A stretch of DNA of 64,000 nucleotides from Bog-473 sp036489775 (GTDB lineage: Bacteria > Actinomycetota > Acidimicrobiia > Acidimicrobiales > RAAP-2): positions 1 to 64,000 of the forward strand of contig DASXFC010000060.1 of NCBI GenBank assembly GCA_036489775.1, written 5' to 3'. Under the pieces are notes generated by a model that was not told the DNA's origin, did not search any database, and worked only from the letters and a program-made list of their open reading frames with translations. The translations under genes were made by a program, and so were the position numbers. This document shows positions 35,235 to 43,303 of this stretch, in pieces; the stretch's first letter is position 1, and each line of letters begins with the position of its first letter.

Positions 35235-36060
35235 GGGTTCTCGGTGGCGCCCAAGCAGACCTAATCAGGTGGCCGTCAAAAGCTCCACATTGGGAACCTC
35301 AGGTCCCCTTTTAGTGGCCGAGGGAGTCCATAAAAGCTTCGGTGGCGTGATCGCTGTCGATCAAGTCTCTCTCATCGTAGGCCGCGGGGAGAGCGTTGGC
35401 CTTGTCGGACCCAATGGTGCGGGCAAGACCACGCTCTTTAACTGCATTTGCGGCCAACTGCGACCGGACTCGGGTTCGGTGACCCTCAACGGTGTGACGC
35501 TTGACGGCTTGGCGTCCTACCGCAGGGCCCGTTTGGGTATAGGCCGCACCTACCAACGGATCGAGGTGTTTCCCGACATGACGGTGCATGAGCACCTAAT
35601 GGTCGCCGAACGAGCCCGGCGCGGCGATGGACGTATTTGGAAGGACCTCTGCAATCTCGGTGCTGCCAGTTCCGCCGAACTCGAACAGGTTGATCGGGTG
35701 CTGGCTCTGGTCGGCCTGACTGAGGTGCAAGATCGACCAGTTGCTGCTCTGGGACTAGGGATGTGCCGACTGGTTGAGTTGGCGCGAGCGGTGATGTGTG
35801 AACCGACCGTTCTGGTCGCTGATGAACCCTCTTCGGGGCTCGATGTGCATGAGACCAAGGAGCTGGCCGGAGTCTTACGAACGCTCCAAGAAGAGCGCGG
35901 CATGGCGATCCTTCTGGTTGAACGCGATCTGGGGATGGTCGGCGACGTGGTCGACCGCGCCGTTGTGATGGACCTGGGGCGGGTAGTGGCGGACGGCACC
36001 TTTGACCAGGTCATGGCTCTCCCCGAGGTTCGGTCGGCGTATCTCGGCGTGTCCGCATGA
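35227..36060 (+). CDS. ABC transporter ATP-binding protein, LivG type
   Basis: 277 residues with Walker A GLVGPNGAGKTTLFN, Walker B TVLVADEPSSGLD, and a degenerate signature GLGMCRLVELARAVM, as often seen in this subfamily. A 30-residue N-terminal extension precedes the domain if ATG 35227 is used; GTG 35269 would give a shorter protein. It overlaps the permease gene by 8 nt and the second ATPase gene by 4 nt. Confidence 0.9.
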   Translation: MGRGSRWRPSRPNQVAVKSSTLGTSGPLLVAEGVHKSFGGVIAVDQVSLIVGRGESVGLVGPNGAGKTTLFNCICGQLRPDSGSVTLNGVTLDGLASYRRARLGIGRTYQRIEVFPDMTVHEHLMVAERARRGDGRIWKDLCNLGAASSAELEQVDRVLALVGLTEVQDRPVAALGLGMCRLVELARAVMCEPTVLVADEPSSGLDVHETKELAGVLRTLQEERGMAILLVERDLGMVGDVVDRAVVMDLGRVVADGTFDQVMALPEVRSAYLGVSA

Positions 36061-36920
36061 CATCCACTACGAGCACGGCTATTGCTGATGGTCATGGGGA
36101 CACCCTGCCGGCAGCCGTTGAGCTGTCACATGTCGATGCCGGCTATGGGCCGTATCGGGCGCTGTTCGATGTGAGCTTTCAAGTTCACCAAGGATCGATC
36201 AAAGCGCTGCTCGGGTCTAACGGGGCCGGAAAGTCCACCGTGGCTCGGGTCATCACTGGGCTCCTCAGGGCCACCAATGGAGTGGTCCGGGTCGGCAGCT
36301 TGGATGTAGTCGGTACATCGACGCACAACATTGCTCGCCTGGGGGTGGCGCACGTCCCAGAGGGTCGGGGGATCTTCGCCAGCCTGAGCGTCGAGGAGAA
36401 TCTGACCCTCGTCTTCCGACAGCGTGCGGGACGCCGTCAGGTCAGCGATTCCCTGACCCGTGCCTACGATGCCTTCCCGATCCTCAAGGAGAACCGTCAC
36501 AAGCGCGGGGTGAATCTCTCGGGCGGCCAGCAAAGGCTGCTCTCACTGGCCAGCTTTCTGGTCGTTCCTCCCAAGCTTCTGATCGCTGACGAACTCTCGC
36601 TCGGACTGGCGCCAGTCGCCGTGGACACGGTGTACGAAGGACTTCGAGAGATCCACCGAGCCGGAACCGCACTTCTCATCGTTGAACAACAGGTTGACCG
36701 AATCCTCGAACTTGCCGATGAGGCCGTCATTCTGCAATGCGGCGCTGTCGCCTTCGACGGCCCGGCTTCGGAGGCGTCTGGAGCAATCGATCGGATACTG
36801 GCTACTGGCGCAGAGCGTGCCCCGTCCATACCCTCCGCTGGAGCTCCGAAGTTGCACGCCATCGACTTTGAAGGGCAACCACTGGTGCCGATTACAAGAA
36901 ACGGACATTCACGTGGCTGA
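36057..36920 (+). CDS. ABC transporter ATP-binding protein, LivF type
   Basis: 287 residues with Walker A LGSNGAGKSTVAR, signature NLSGGQQRLLSLA and Walker B LLIADELSLGLAP. It pairs with the LivG-type ATPase to power the fused permease. The last 40 residues extend beyond the usual LivF end. Its final codons overlap the start of the esterase gene by 8 nt. Confidence 0.9.
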   Translation: MTSTTSTAIADGHGDTLPAAVELSHVDAGYGPYRALFDVSFQVHQGSIKALLGSNGAGKSTVARVITGLLRATNGVVRVGSLDVVGTSTHNIARLGVAHVPEGRGIFASLSVEENLTLVFRQRAGRRQVSDSLTRAYDAFPILKENRHKRGVNLSGGQQRLLSLASFLVVPPKLLIADELSLGLAPVAVDTVYEGLREIHRAGTALLIVEQQVDRILELADEAVILQCGAVAFDGPASEASGAIDRILATGAERAPSIPSAGAPKLHAIDFEGQPLVPITRNGHSRG

Positions 36921-37863
36921 CAGCGAAGCAGCACCGAACTACCTCGACATGATGGATCCCGAATACGCCGCGTTCTGGTCGTCTCTGCCTGACTTCGTCT
37001 TCAATGAGGAGAGCCTTCTCGAGACGCGTCAGCTGATGCCCGAACCCGAGCCGCCGGATGATGACATCGAGCACACTGACTACACGATTTGTGATGGTTC
37101 TGTCACCGTGACGCGACACCGGCCCCGCGGAGCATTCGAACCGCTACCAGCCTTGGTGTGGATGCACGGTGGAGGCCTGATCTTCGGCAGCCGACACTTC
37201 GACAATGAGCAGCTCGACCGTTGGTGCCGAACGTTCAACTTGTGCTCGATTGCGGTCGACTATCGGCTTGCTCCCGAACATCCCTTCCCGACCCCGCTCG
37301 AAGATTGCTATGCCACTCTGACCTGGGTCGTAGAGAACGCCGAGGACTTAGGCATAGACCCTGAACGCATCGGGGTTGGGGGCAAAAGCGCAGGTGGAGG
37401 GTTAGCCGCCGCGCTCTCCCTCCTCGCCCGTCAACGGAGAGGTCCCAAGATCCAATACCAAATCTTGGATTGCCCGATGCTCGATGATCGCCAATCCACC
37501 CCATCGAGCCAGCTCGAAGGGATGCCCATCTGGAGTCGTGAATCGAATGCGTTTGCGTGGCGCAGCTATCTCGGCGACTCCTACGGAACTGACAAGGTTT
37601 CTCCGCTGGCAGCCGCTGCTCGAGAGTCGAACCTCGAGGGCCTACCACCGGCTTTCCTGGCCGTGGGAGTCATCGACGGGCTCCGTGACGAGGCGATTGA
37701 ATTCGCCACTCGGCTGAACCAAGCCAACGTCCCAGCCGAACTCCATGTCTACCCGGGTGTGCCTCACGGCACAGCCATGTTTCCCGGGCTGAAGGCCAAC
37801 GAACCAATCAATCGGAACATCGACGGGTTTATGGCTCGAATGCTCGCAAGCGAAGTCGGATGA
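36913..37863 (+). CDS. Alpha/beta hydrolase fold-3 (HSL-family) esterase
   Basis: 316 residues from GTG 36913. It has the hormone-sensitive-lipase motif WMHGGGLIFGSRH, nucleophile elbow GGKSAGGG, VDYRLAPEHPFP, and the late acid and histidine in VGVIDGLRDE and VPHGTAMFPG. It would hydrolyse a carboxylic ester or lactone, perhaps freeing the acid that is then activated. Because the gene starts inside the LivF-type gene, the esterase is made with the importer. The longer frame from 36682 only reads through the ATPase gene. Confidence 0.87.
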   Translation: MADSEAAPNYLDMMDPEYAAFWSSLPDFVFNEESLLETRQLMPEPEPPDDDIEHTDYTICDGSVTVTRHRPRGAFEPLPALVWMHGGGLIFGSRHFDNEQLDRWCRTFNLCSIAVDYRLAPEHPFPTPLEDCYATLTWVVENAEDLGIDPERIGVGGKSAGGGLAAALSLLARQRRGPKIQYQILDCPMLDDRQSTPSSQLEGMPIWSRESNAFAWRSYLGDSYGTDKVSPLAAAARESNLEGLPPAFLAVGVIDGLRDEAIEFATRLNQANVPAELHVYPGVPHGTAMFPGLKANEPINRNIDGFMARMLASEVG

Positions 37864-37893
37864 ATCCGGCGCCCAAGAGGTTGAGGAACCAGA

Positions 37894-39162
37894 ATGTCAA
37901 ATAATCCGACCGTCATGGAATTTGATCCTTTCAATCCGGGTCCACGTGAGCGGCGTCCAGCGGTCTTCGCTGAGCTTCGTGAGCGCGGCCCGGTGATCCG
38001 GACAGATGCGGACCTGTGGGTCATCCCACGGTTTGATGACGTCAAGGCTGTTCTGGCCCGCCCCGATTTGTTCTCGTCTCGGCCAAACCCATATTCGGGC
38101 ACTTCAGTACCAGCTGAATCTGCCGATGACCCTGATGTGATTGATCGCCTTCTCAAGATTGCATCTGAACTGCCAGTTGATCTGGATGAACTGGCCAACA
38201 CCCGGGCCATCGCAGGCGCCGATCCACCCCAACACACTCGAATGCGCCGAATCGTCAGCCGAGGCTTCACCCCGCCGCGCATCGCAGAGATTTCAAGCGC
38301 CATTGACGCAATCGTTGCGAGGTGCCTCTCCGGAATCGATGATTCGGATACCTTTGATGTTGTCGACAAGCTGGCAATACCACTTCCAGTCGAGATGATC
38401 TGCCACATCTTGGGCATTGATCGCAGCTATTACGGCCAGGTAAAAGAATGGTCCGACGCCTTTGCGGCCGCTGGGACGGGAGACATCCAGGGATCGCTCG
38501 AAGGTCAGCTGTTGATGCTTAATACCGTAAAAGAGTTCAGTACGTTCTTTGTACCCCTCGTCGACGCTCGTCGGATCGACCCAATGACCGACCTAATCAG
38601 CACGATGGTGCGCGCCATCGACGATGAGGCTCTGAGCACGGTTGAGACGATGACCATGGCGATCACAATCATGGTTGCCGGGAATGAGACATCTACGAAC
38701 CTCATTGGAAACACCATTGTCGAGCTCCTGGCCAACCCTGACCAGCTCGCCCTTTTGCTCACTAACCCCTCGCTACTTCCGAACGCCGTCGAGGAGGCAA
38801 ACCGGTTTACCGCACCCATCCAGTTCAGTTTTCGTGAAGTGACACAGGACACTGAAGTGTCCGGCGTGGACATTCCTCAGGGCGCCATCGTCGTACCGCA
38901 CATGGCTTCAGCGAATCGAGACCCTTCTTACTTTGACGATCCCGACTCATTCAGGATAGAGCGTCCACTTGGCAAGAATCTCTCGTTCGGTCATGGAATT
39001 CACTTCTGTCTGGGCGCCCATCTTGCAGGGCAAGAAGTGCGCACCGCCGTTGGAGCACTCGTCCCCCACCTTGAGCGACTCAAGTTGGACGATCGACCAC
39101 TCAAACCAAATCCGAGCTCGCTCCTCAATGGATGGCAGAAAGTCGAGCTCATTCCCGCGTAA
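37894..39162 (+). CDS. Cytochrome P450
   Basis: 422 residues with I-helix VAGNETSTNLIG, K-helix ExxR in EEANRFTAP and heme loop LSFGHGIHFCLGAHLAG. It begins with TVMEFDPFNPGPRERRP, a normal soluble P450 start, and GAGG precedes the ATG at 37894. It is the last gene of the transporter-esterase-P450 run, 30 nt after the esterase. It is the last intact catabolic gene before the recombination scar that begins near 39163. Base composition is slightly lower in GC than its neighbours. Confidence 0.9.
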   Translation: MSNNPTVMEFDPFNPGPRERRPAVFAELRERGPVIRTDADLWVIPRFDDVKAVLARPDLFSSRPNPYSGTSVPAESADDPDVIDRLLKIASELPVDLDELANTRAIAGADPPQHTRMRRIVSRGFTPPRIAEISSAIDAIVARCLSGIDDSDTFDVVDKLAIPLPVEMICHILGIDRSYYGQVKEWSDAFAAAGTGDIQGSLEGQLLMLNTVKEFSTFFVPLVDARRIDPMTDLISTMVRAIDDEALSTVETMTMAITIMVAGNETSTNLIGNTIVELLANPDQLALLLTNPSLLPNAVEEANRFTAPIQFSFREVTQDTEVSGVDIPQGAIVVPHMASANRDPSYFDDPDSFRIERPLGKNLSFGHGIHFCLGAHLAGQEVRTAVGALVPHLERLKLDDRPLKPNPSSLLNGWQKVELIPA

Positions 39163-39415
39163 CCGCAAATGTGAAGGCTTAGTGAGATGAGGAGGACCAT
39201 TCCTTTCTTACTTTTGACAACGGCTCTGCATGCAGCTGCGCAATCTGATCGAAGTGGTCTCAAGCCATTGAGGCCCAAACTCAGACCACGATCCAGTAAC
39301 GGCGTCGACCTCTAATGCCATCGGGGTTGCCGTACGTTGTTACCTCCCAGCCTCCAAGCTCTTTTGCATCACATTCTCTCCATAAGAAATCAAAGTTTGC
39401 ACCCGAACCCTTTAC

Positions 39416-39622
39416 GGGCCCTACTCGTATTGGACCCGCAAGGTCGAAGCCAAGACCGTCACCAAGATGCTCAGCCCCGAGCAGGTGGCCGAGTACCAGG
39501 AGTGGTTCGACAACCGCAAGCGCCTACGTGAGCTGGTCGGCGAGCTCGAGGACCTCGGGCTCGACATCATCGAGACCGATCCGCGCGCACCGCGGCGCAA
39601 GCGCAAGAGCGCTCCGGCGTGA
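39416..39622 (+). pseudogene. C-terminal remnant of a DUF6788-type protein
   Basis: The frame reads GPYSYWTRKVEAKTVTKML, then SPEQVAEYQEWFDNRKRLRE, and ends with a basic tail KRKSAPA and TGA at 39620-39622. This matches the C-terminal half of the small DUF6788 family, which is often found beside transposases. The N-terminal half is missing and no start lies nearby, so it is truncated. The preceding 39163-39415 holds no gene that I can see. Confidence 0.65.
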
Positions 39623-39716
39623 ACGGATGTGGCTCGAGCTCCGCTATGGCGTGGAGAGCGTCCCTCCAGGGGTCAGAATCGCCTGGTCACGGCCAAACGC
39701 GAAGACCTCACGAATT

Positions 39717-39776
39717 CCTGGTCAGGGCCTCTTACATTAAAGATGTCGGTCAAAACGACCCGCGAGGAGTCAAGAA
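39717..39776. repeat. Diverged repeat, copy 2 (partner at 187-246)
   Basis: Aligns with 187-246 in the same orientation. It begins CCTGGTCAGGGCCTCTTAC, continues ATGTCGGTCAAAACGACCCG and ends GAGGAGTCAAGAA. It lies 95 nt after the stop of the DUF6788 remnant. It is probably the end of a mobile element related to one that once lay at the left edge. Confidence 0.55.
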
Positions 39777-39924
39777 TGAGGCCACGCACATCGAGCACTC
39801 GACGCGTTTCGACCCGCTGGTTGAGTTAAAGACACTCGCAAGGTGATGTCTTTTCCTCACTCATAATGCGTCACCGCCAGCACACGAGATCCTTCGACGA
39901 CAGCGAATTCACCGAGTCAACCGC

Positions 39925-40350
39925 TCAATCAATTGACCCCCTAGGCACTACCCATCGCGCACTCAACTGGGGGTACACACTGACGATGTGGTCGAAGTCG
40001 CTGTCGTAGTGCAAGACGACAGCGTCGAATGACACTGCGGTGGCTGCGATGGCTACATCGATCACGCCAGCGGACCGCCCTTTACCTGCTTGCCAGAGCG
40101 CACTCCGGATGTCGATCACTACTTGGTCAGTCAGCGCGGAAGATGGCAGATACAGAAACGACGTCCGCAAACGTCGCGTGCCTTCGGCGTGCTCGCCCGC
40201 CGATCGAGCGCTGAAGGCGAACTCATCCAAAGTCAGGGCACAACAGCAAAGCTCATGATCAGCGCTGAGGATTTCACCAACGGCGATCTGGACTTCAGAA
40301 CTTCTCGGAAGTCGCTGCAGGATGCTGTTATCGACGAGATAGCGGCTCAC
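39925..40350 (-). CDS. vapC: PIN-domain toxin, VapC type
   Basis: 141 residues of a PIN ribonuclease with the expected acidic set: D7 in YLVDNS, E43 in LDEFAFS, D98 in GVIDVAIAATA, and D116/D118 in HYDSDFD. VapC proteins cut specific RNAs, often initiator tRNA or other tRNA anticodon loops. The start overlaps the antitoxin gene by 4 nt, so the pair is co-translated. It lies in the scar between the catabolic and envelope regions, as expected for a mobile-element stabilising module. Confidence 0.88.
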   Translation of the reverse strand: MSRYLVDNSILQRLPRSSEVQIAVGEILSADHELCCCALTLDEFAFSARSAGEHAEGTRRLRTSFLYLPSSALTDQVVIDIRSALWQAGKGRSAGVIDVAIAATAVSFDAVVLHYDSDFDHIVSVYPQLSARWVVPRGSID

Positions 40351-40559
40351 CGACGAGCGTCGGCACGCACCTCGGGATCACGAAGATCAGCCACTGGATC
40401 GGTGGCGATGATCCAGTCGATGGTTTCTCGCTGGTCGTGCAACCGAACCAACTTCGACAGTGCCGTATTGACGGCATCCTTCTTCGTTGTGTTCGGGCCA
40501 AGGGTGGCTCGAGCTCGCTCGAGCAGATCTTCGTCAATGTCGATGAGCGTCTTGGGCAT
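40347..40559 (-). CDS. vapB: VapB-type antitoxin
   Basis: 70 residues. The N-terminal half MPKTLIDIDEDLLERARATLG is a ribbon-helix-helix DNA-binding domain with the family's TKKDAVNTALSKLV helix. The C-terminal part (DWIIATDPVADLRDPEV) would wrap the toxin. It precedes and overlaps the toxin gene. Two inverted repeats just upstream (40581-40616) are the probable operators for autoregulation. Confidence 0.87.
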   Translation of the reverse strand: MPKTLIDIDEDLLERARATLGPNTTKKDAVNTALSKLVRLHDQRETIDWIIATDPVADLRDPEVRADARR

Positions 40560-40580
40560 CGTCCCTCCTATCGAAACGAC

Positions 40581-40616
40581 TCAATCCGAGAATTGAGTAT
40601 ATCCACTGAGGATATA
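40581..40616 (-). promoter_or_regulatory. Probable VapB operators (two inverted repeats)
   Basis: A perfect 7-bp inverted repeat TATATCC-ACTGA-GGATATA spans 40598-40616. Next to it is a second repeat, TCAAT-N6-ATTGA, at 40581-40596. Both lie 22-57 nt upstream of the antitoxin start. This is the usual place for VapBC autorepression. Confidence 0.6.
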
Positions 40617-40665
40617 TAGGTAGTCACTCTGCGTTCCAATCCGACTCCAGTGTCCAGCGAACACC

Positions 40666-40707
40666 CGAACTACGAACCCTTAATCCGCAGGTTCGAGGTT
40701 CAAATCA
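40666..40707 (+). other. tRNA-Lys-like fragment (anticodon loop to T-loop)
   Basis: The stretch contains CCCTTAATCCGCAGGT followed by TCGAGGTTCAAATC. This matches the anticodon loop (CTT), 3' anticodon stem and T-loop region of actinobacterial tRNA-Lys. The 5' half and a paired acceptor stem are absent and the T-stem is mispaired, so it is not a working tRNA. It may be a leftover attachment site of an integrated element. Confidence 0.4.
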
Positions 40708-40720
40708 CGGGGAAAGGAAA

Positions 40721-40908
40721 TCAAACAGGCGCACGAACTGAGTCGGACCCCGTTTGGCGGTCAGAACCGGTGCCCCCCGGGACCAAGCCACCCAGACCGG
40801 ACCCGATGGCGTCGCCGACCACGCGTTGCACCTTGGCGCTGAAGACGATGCCCGCCCCACCAAGAGCGAGGAGGCCCAGGAATGCCCGGCTGCCGACGGT
40901 GACGTCAC
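40721..40908 (-). pseudogene. N-terminal remnant of a molybdopterin-dependent oxidoreductase
   Basis: The minus-strand frame reads GSRAFLGLLALGGAGIVFSA then KVQRVVGDAIGSGLGGLVPG. This is the leader and first segment of the membrane-attached molybdopterin oxidoreductase family. It then becomes unrelated and stops at 40723-40721. No start codon lies in this frame; a GTG overlapping the stop of the propeller gene is in another frame. The rest of the gene has been lost at the recombination scar. Confidence 0.5.
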
Positions 40909-42071
40909 CCGATCGCGTATAGCGTCCCCGCTTCGTCGCCGATCACGAGTATGCCGGTGCCCGACAGAGCCGGATACGAGTCGATCGGGCCCGAGGCCTT
41001 TAGGGAGAAGAGACGGCGACCGCTCGGACTGAACCCATAGATCTCATCGCCCTGGGTCCCGAAGTAGACATCCCCCTTCGCATCGACCACTTGCGCACTC
41101 CAGATGCCCTTACGCCCAGGGTCGACCCGAACCACAACGCCGGTGGCGGCGCGAACGACGTTGAGGTCGCCCCCGTTGTCGCCAAAATAGAGCAGACCCT
41201 GTGCGCTTACCGACGAGGACGAATACGACTCCTGGCCGATGTGACGTCGCCACTCGAGCGCTCCGTGCGGTGAGAGACCGTACACGGAGCCGTCGTTGGC
41301 CGTGACATAGACGTCCCCGTTGGGGCCGACCGACGGCGAGACCTCAATGCTGGCGCTCGCCTGGTGTCTCCACGCAATCGCGCCACTGGCGCCGTGGTCG
41401 AGGACGGCGACCACGCTCTTGTCCGCCGTGGTAATCACCTCCCCGCCGCTTCCGACCGCGGGGCTGCCAAAGGATGAATGCCCGATGCTGAGGGACCAGC
41501 CGAGGGCGGGCAAACCTGTGCCGATCTGCAATTGCCATAGGGTGCCCGACATCAACTCCACGTAGACCCTGGTGCCGGCGAGAACGGGCGAAAGGACCAT
41601 GGTGGAGAACCGGTGTGACCACAGCAATTGACCGGCCGAAGAAAGCTCGTAGAGGGTGTCGTCGGGACCAGGCCACAGGATCGAGCCCGAAGGGAGCACC
41701 AGCGGGCTCACCGAAAGGTCGGTCTCCCCCCTGAAGGGGGCGCCGCCGTTGAAGGTCCACAGATCGGCGCCCGTGGACGGGTCCAACGCGTGCAGCACTC
41801 CACCATTGGTCGCCACGTAAATGACCCCGTTGGCTCCGATAGACGGCCCGGGGGTGATGCTGGCCCCGAGCTGGCGTGACCACTCGAGGTGGCCGGTGGC
41901 GGGCCCGATTGCCGACGTCACGGCCGAATGCGCCGCGTCATGGAGCGCTTCGGTCCACGGTGCCGTTCCCGCCGCCCCGGCGGGAACGGTGCTGGCAACA
42001 AAGGCGAGCGTGACGAGGGCGCACACGCTCAGCGCGTTGATAACGAGGCGGGATCGCGAGGCAGGGCTCAT
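40905..42071 (-). CDS. Secreted PQQ-type beta-propeller repeat protein
   Basis: 388 residues with a Sec signal peptide (hydrophobic core VINALSVCALVTLAFVAST, cut near PAGAA). The rest is a series of about seven blades with the repeat G.VY....G.L.AL....G..LW, for example NGVIYVATNGGVLHALDPST and GDVYVTANDGSVYGLSPHG. No enzyme residues of true PQQ dehydrogenases are evident, so a binding or scaffold role outside the membrane is likelier. The molybdopterin-oxidoreductase remnant follows directly, which suggests the intact locus coupled the two. Confidence 0.82.
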   Translation of the reverse strand: MSPASRSRLVINALSVCALVTLAFVASTVPAGAAGTAPWTEALHDAAHSAVTSAIGPATGHLEWSRQLGASITPGPSIGANGVIYVATNGGVLHALDPSTGADLWTFNGGAPFRGETDLSVSPLVLPSGSILWPGPDDTLYELSSAGQLLWSHRFSTMVLSPVLAGTRVYVELMSGTLWQLQIGTGLPALGWSLSIGHSSFGSPAVGSGGEVITTADKSVVAVLDHGASGAIAWRHQASASIEVSPSVGPNGDVYVTANDGSVYGLSPHGALEWRRHIGQESYSSSSVSAQGLLYFGDNGGDLNVVRAATGVVVRVDPGRKGIWSAQVVDAKGDVYFGTQGDEIYGFSPSGRRLFSLKASGPIDSYPALSGTGILVIGDEAGTLYAIG

Positions 42072-42146
42072 GCGGCCAGCATCCCAAAGGAGCCGTCGCC
42101 CATCAGTTCGTGTGCCCTTACGATTCGCGAAACTTCGCCGCTCGGC

Positions 42147-43166
42147 CTACACCAGCGCGCAGAGATCGGCCATGCCTTCCGACAATGTCGTCCTCGCCTT
42201 GAAGCCCAGCACCGTCTCAGCAAGTGCGGGGGAAGCCTGGATATGACGGACGTCCCCCAACCTCCACTGGCCGGTGACCTCGGGTGCGGACGCTGAAGCA
42301 CCGAGCACCTCCCAGAGCTTCGTCGCCAGATCCAGGATCGTGTGGGGTGTACCGCTGGCAATGTTGAAGGATCCTTGCACCTCGGGTGGTGCCGTCAGCG
42401 CGAGCAGGTTCGCACGCGCCACGTCTGAGACGTGGACGAAGTCACGCCGCTGCCCCCCGTCCTCGAACACCTGGGGGGAGGCACCGGCCCGCAGCGAACT
42501 GACGAAGATGCTGGCCACGCCCGAGTACGGGGTGTCGATCGGTGACCGGGGCCCGTAGACATTGTGGTAGCGAAGCGCGATGACCGGCGTGCCCGTCTCC
42601 CGCCCGTAGGAGAAGCACAGGTGCTCCTGATGGATTTTGGTGGCGGCGTACACGTTGCGCGGGTCGATCGGCGCGCCTTCCACCGTGAGCTCTGGCTCGA
42701 CGTCTCCCCCGCACGTTGGACAAGCTGGCTCGAAGGCACCAGTGGCAAGGCGAGCAGCGCTGCGAGTCGCCGGTCGGACTGAACCGCAGGAGCGGCACGA
42801 GTACGCTCCTTCCCCGTAGACCACCATGCTGCTGGCGAGCACGGTGCGGCCGGTGAATCCAACTTGGTCCATCGCCAACAGCATCGACGCGGTGCCCAGG
42901 TCGTTGTCGCTCACGTAGTCAGCAACGTCGGAGAAACGGACGCCCAACCCCACACGGGCGGCCTGATGGCACACCGCGTCGGCCGCGTCGAGTGCCCGGC
43001 GCCACACCGTCGGGTCGCGCACATCGTTCTCGTAGTAGGTGGCACTTGGATTCGGAAAGTGGGGCGGTTCCCGGTCGATCACCACCACTTCGTGCGACGC
43101 ATCGACGAGCTGGTCGACGATATGTGAGCCGATGAAGCCTGCCCCACCACTCACCACTACCTTCAC
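42147..43166 (-). CDS. NAD-dependent sugar epimerase/dehydratase with zinc-ribbon insertion
   Basis: A 339-residue extended SDR. The NAD site is VSGGAGFIGSHIVDQL and the catalytic YxxxK is Y173/K177 in NVYAATK. Between ASSMVVYGEG and the active site an insertion carries C124, C127, C149 and C152 (CRSC and CPTC). The same four-cysteine insertion is known to me from dTDP-L-rhamnose 4-epimerase-like enzymes, so a deoxysugar substrate is a reasonable guess. It is divergent from the glycosyltransferase genes at 43304, which fits cell-envelope glycan synthesis. Confidence 0.85.
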   Translation of the reverse strand: MKVVVSGGAGFIGSHIVDQLVDASHEVVVIDREPPHFPNPSATYYENDVRDPTVWRRALDAADAVCHQAARVGLGVRFSDVADYVSDNDLGTASMLLAMDQVGFTGRTVLASSMVVYGEGAYSCRSCGSVRPATRSAARLATGAFEPACPTCGGDVEPELTVEGAPIDPRNVYAATKIHQEHLCFSYGRETGTPVIALRYHNVYGPRSPIDTPYSGVASIFVSSLRAGASPQVFEDGGQRRDFVHVSDVARANLLALTAPPEVQGSFNIASGTPHTILDLATKLWEVLGASASAPEVTGQWRLGDVRHIQASPALAETVLGFKARTTLSEGMADLCALV

Positions 43167-43303
43167 GCTGCGCTCCCTTGCTCGACCTCTCCAGGTCGAG
43201 AGTACAGAGCACCGTGTCTGGTGGAAGCCACGAGGTGGCAGATTAAGGAATTCGTAATCGCTTCGGGGGTCAGTGCATCTTCTCCGGTGAGTACGGTCCG
43301 AGG

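Noticed and set aside
40666..40707. A complete tRNA-Lys gene
   Set aside because: No 5' half, D-arm or paired acceptor stem is present, and the T-stem does not pair.
40705..40908. 67-codon minus-strand gene starting at the GTG that overlaps the propeller stop
   Set aside because: Its translation has no family resemblance. The frame one base over contains the molybdopterin-type leader and is the better explanation.
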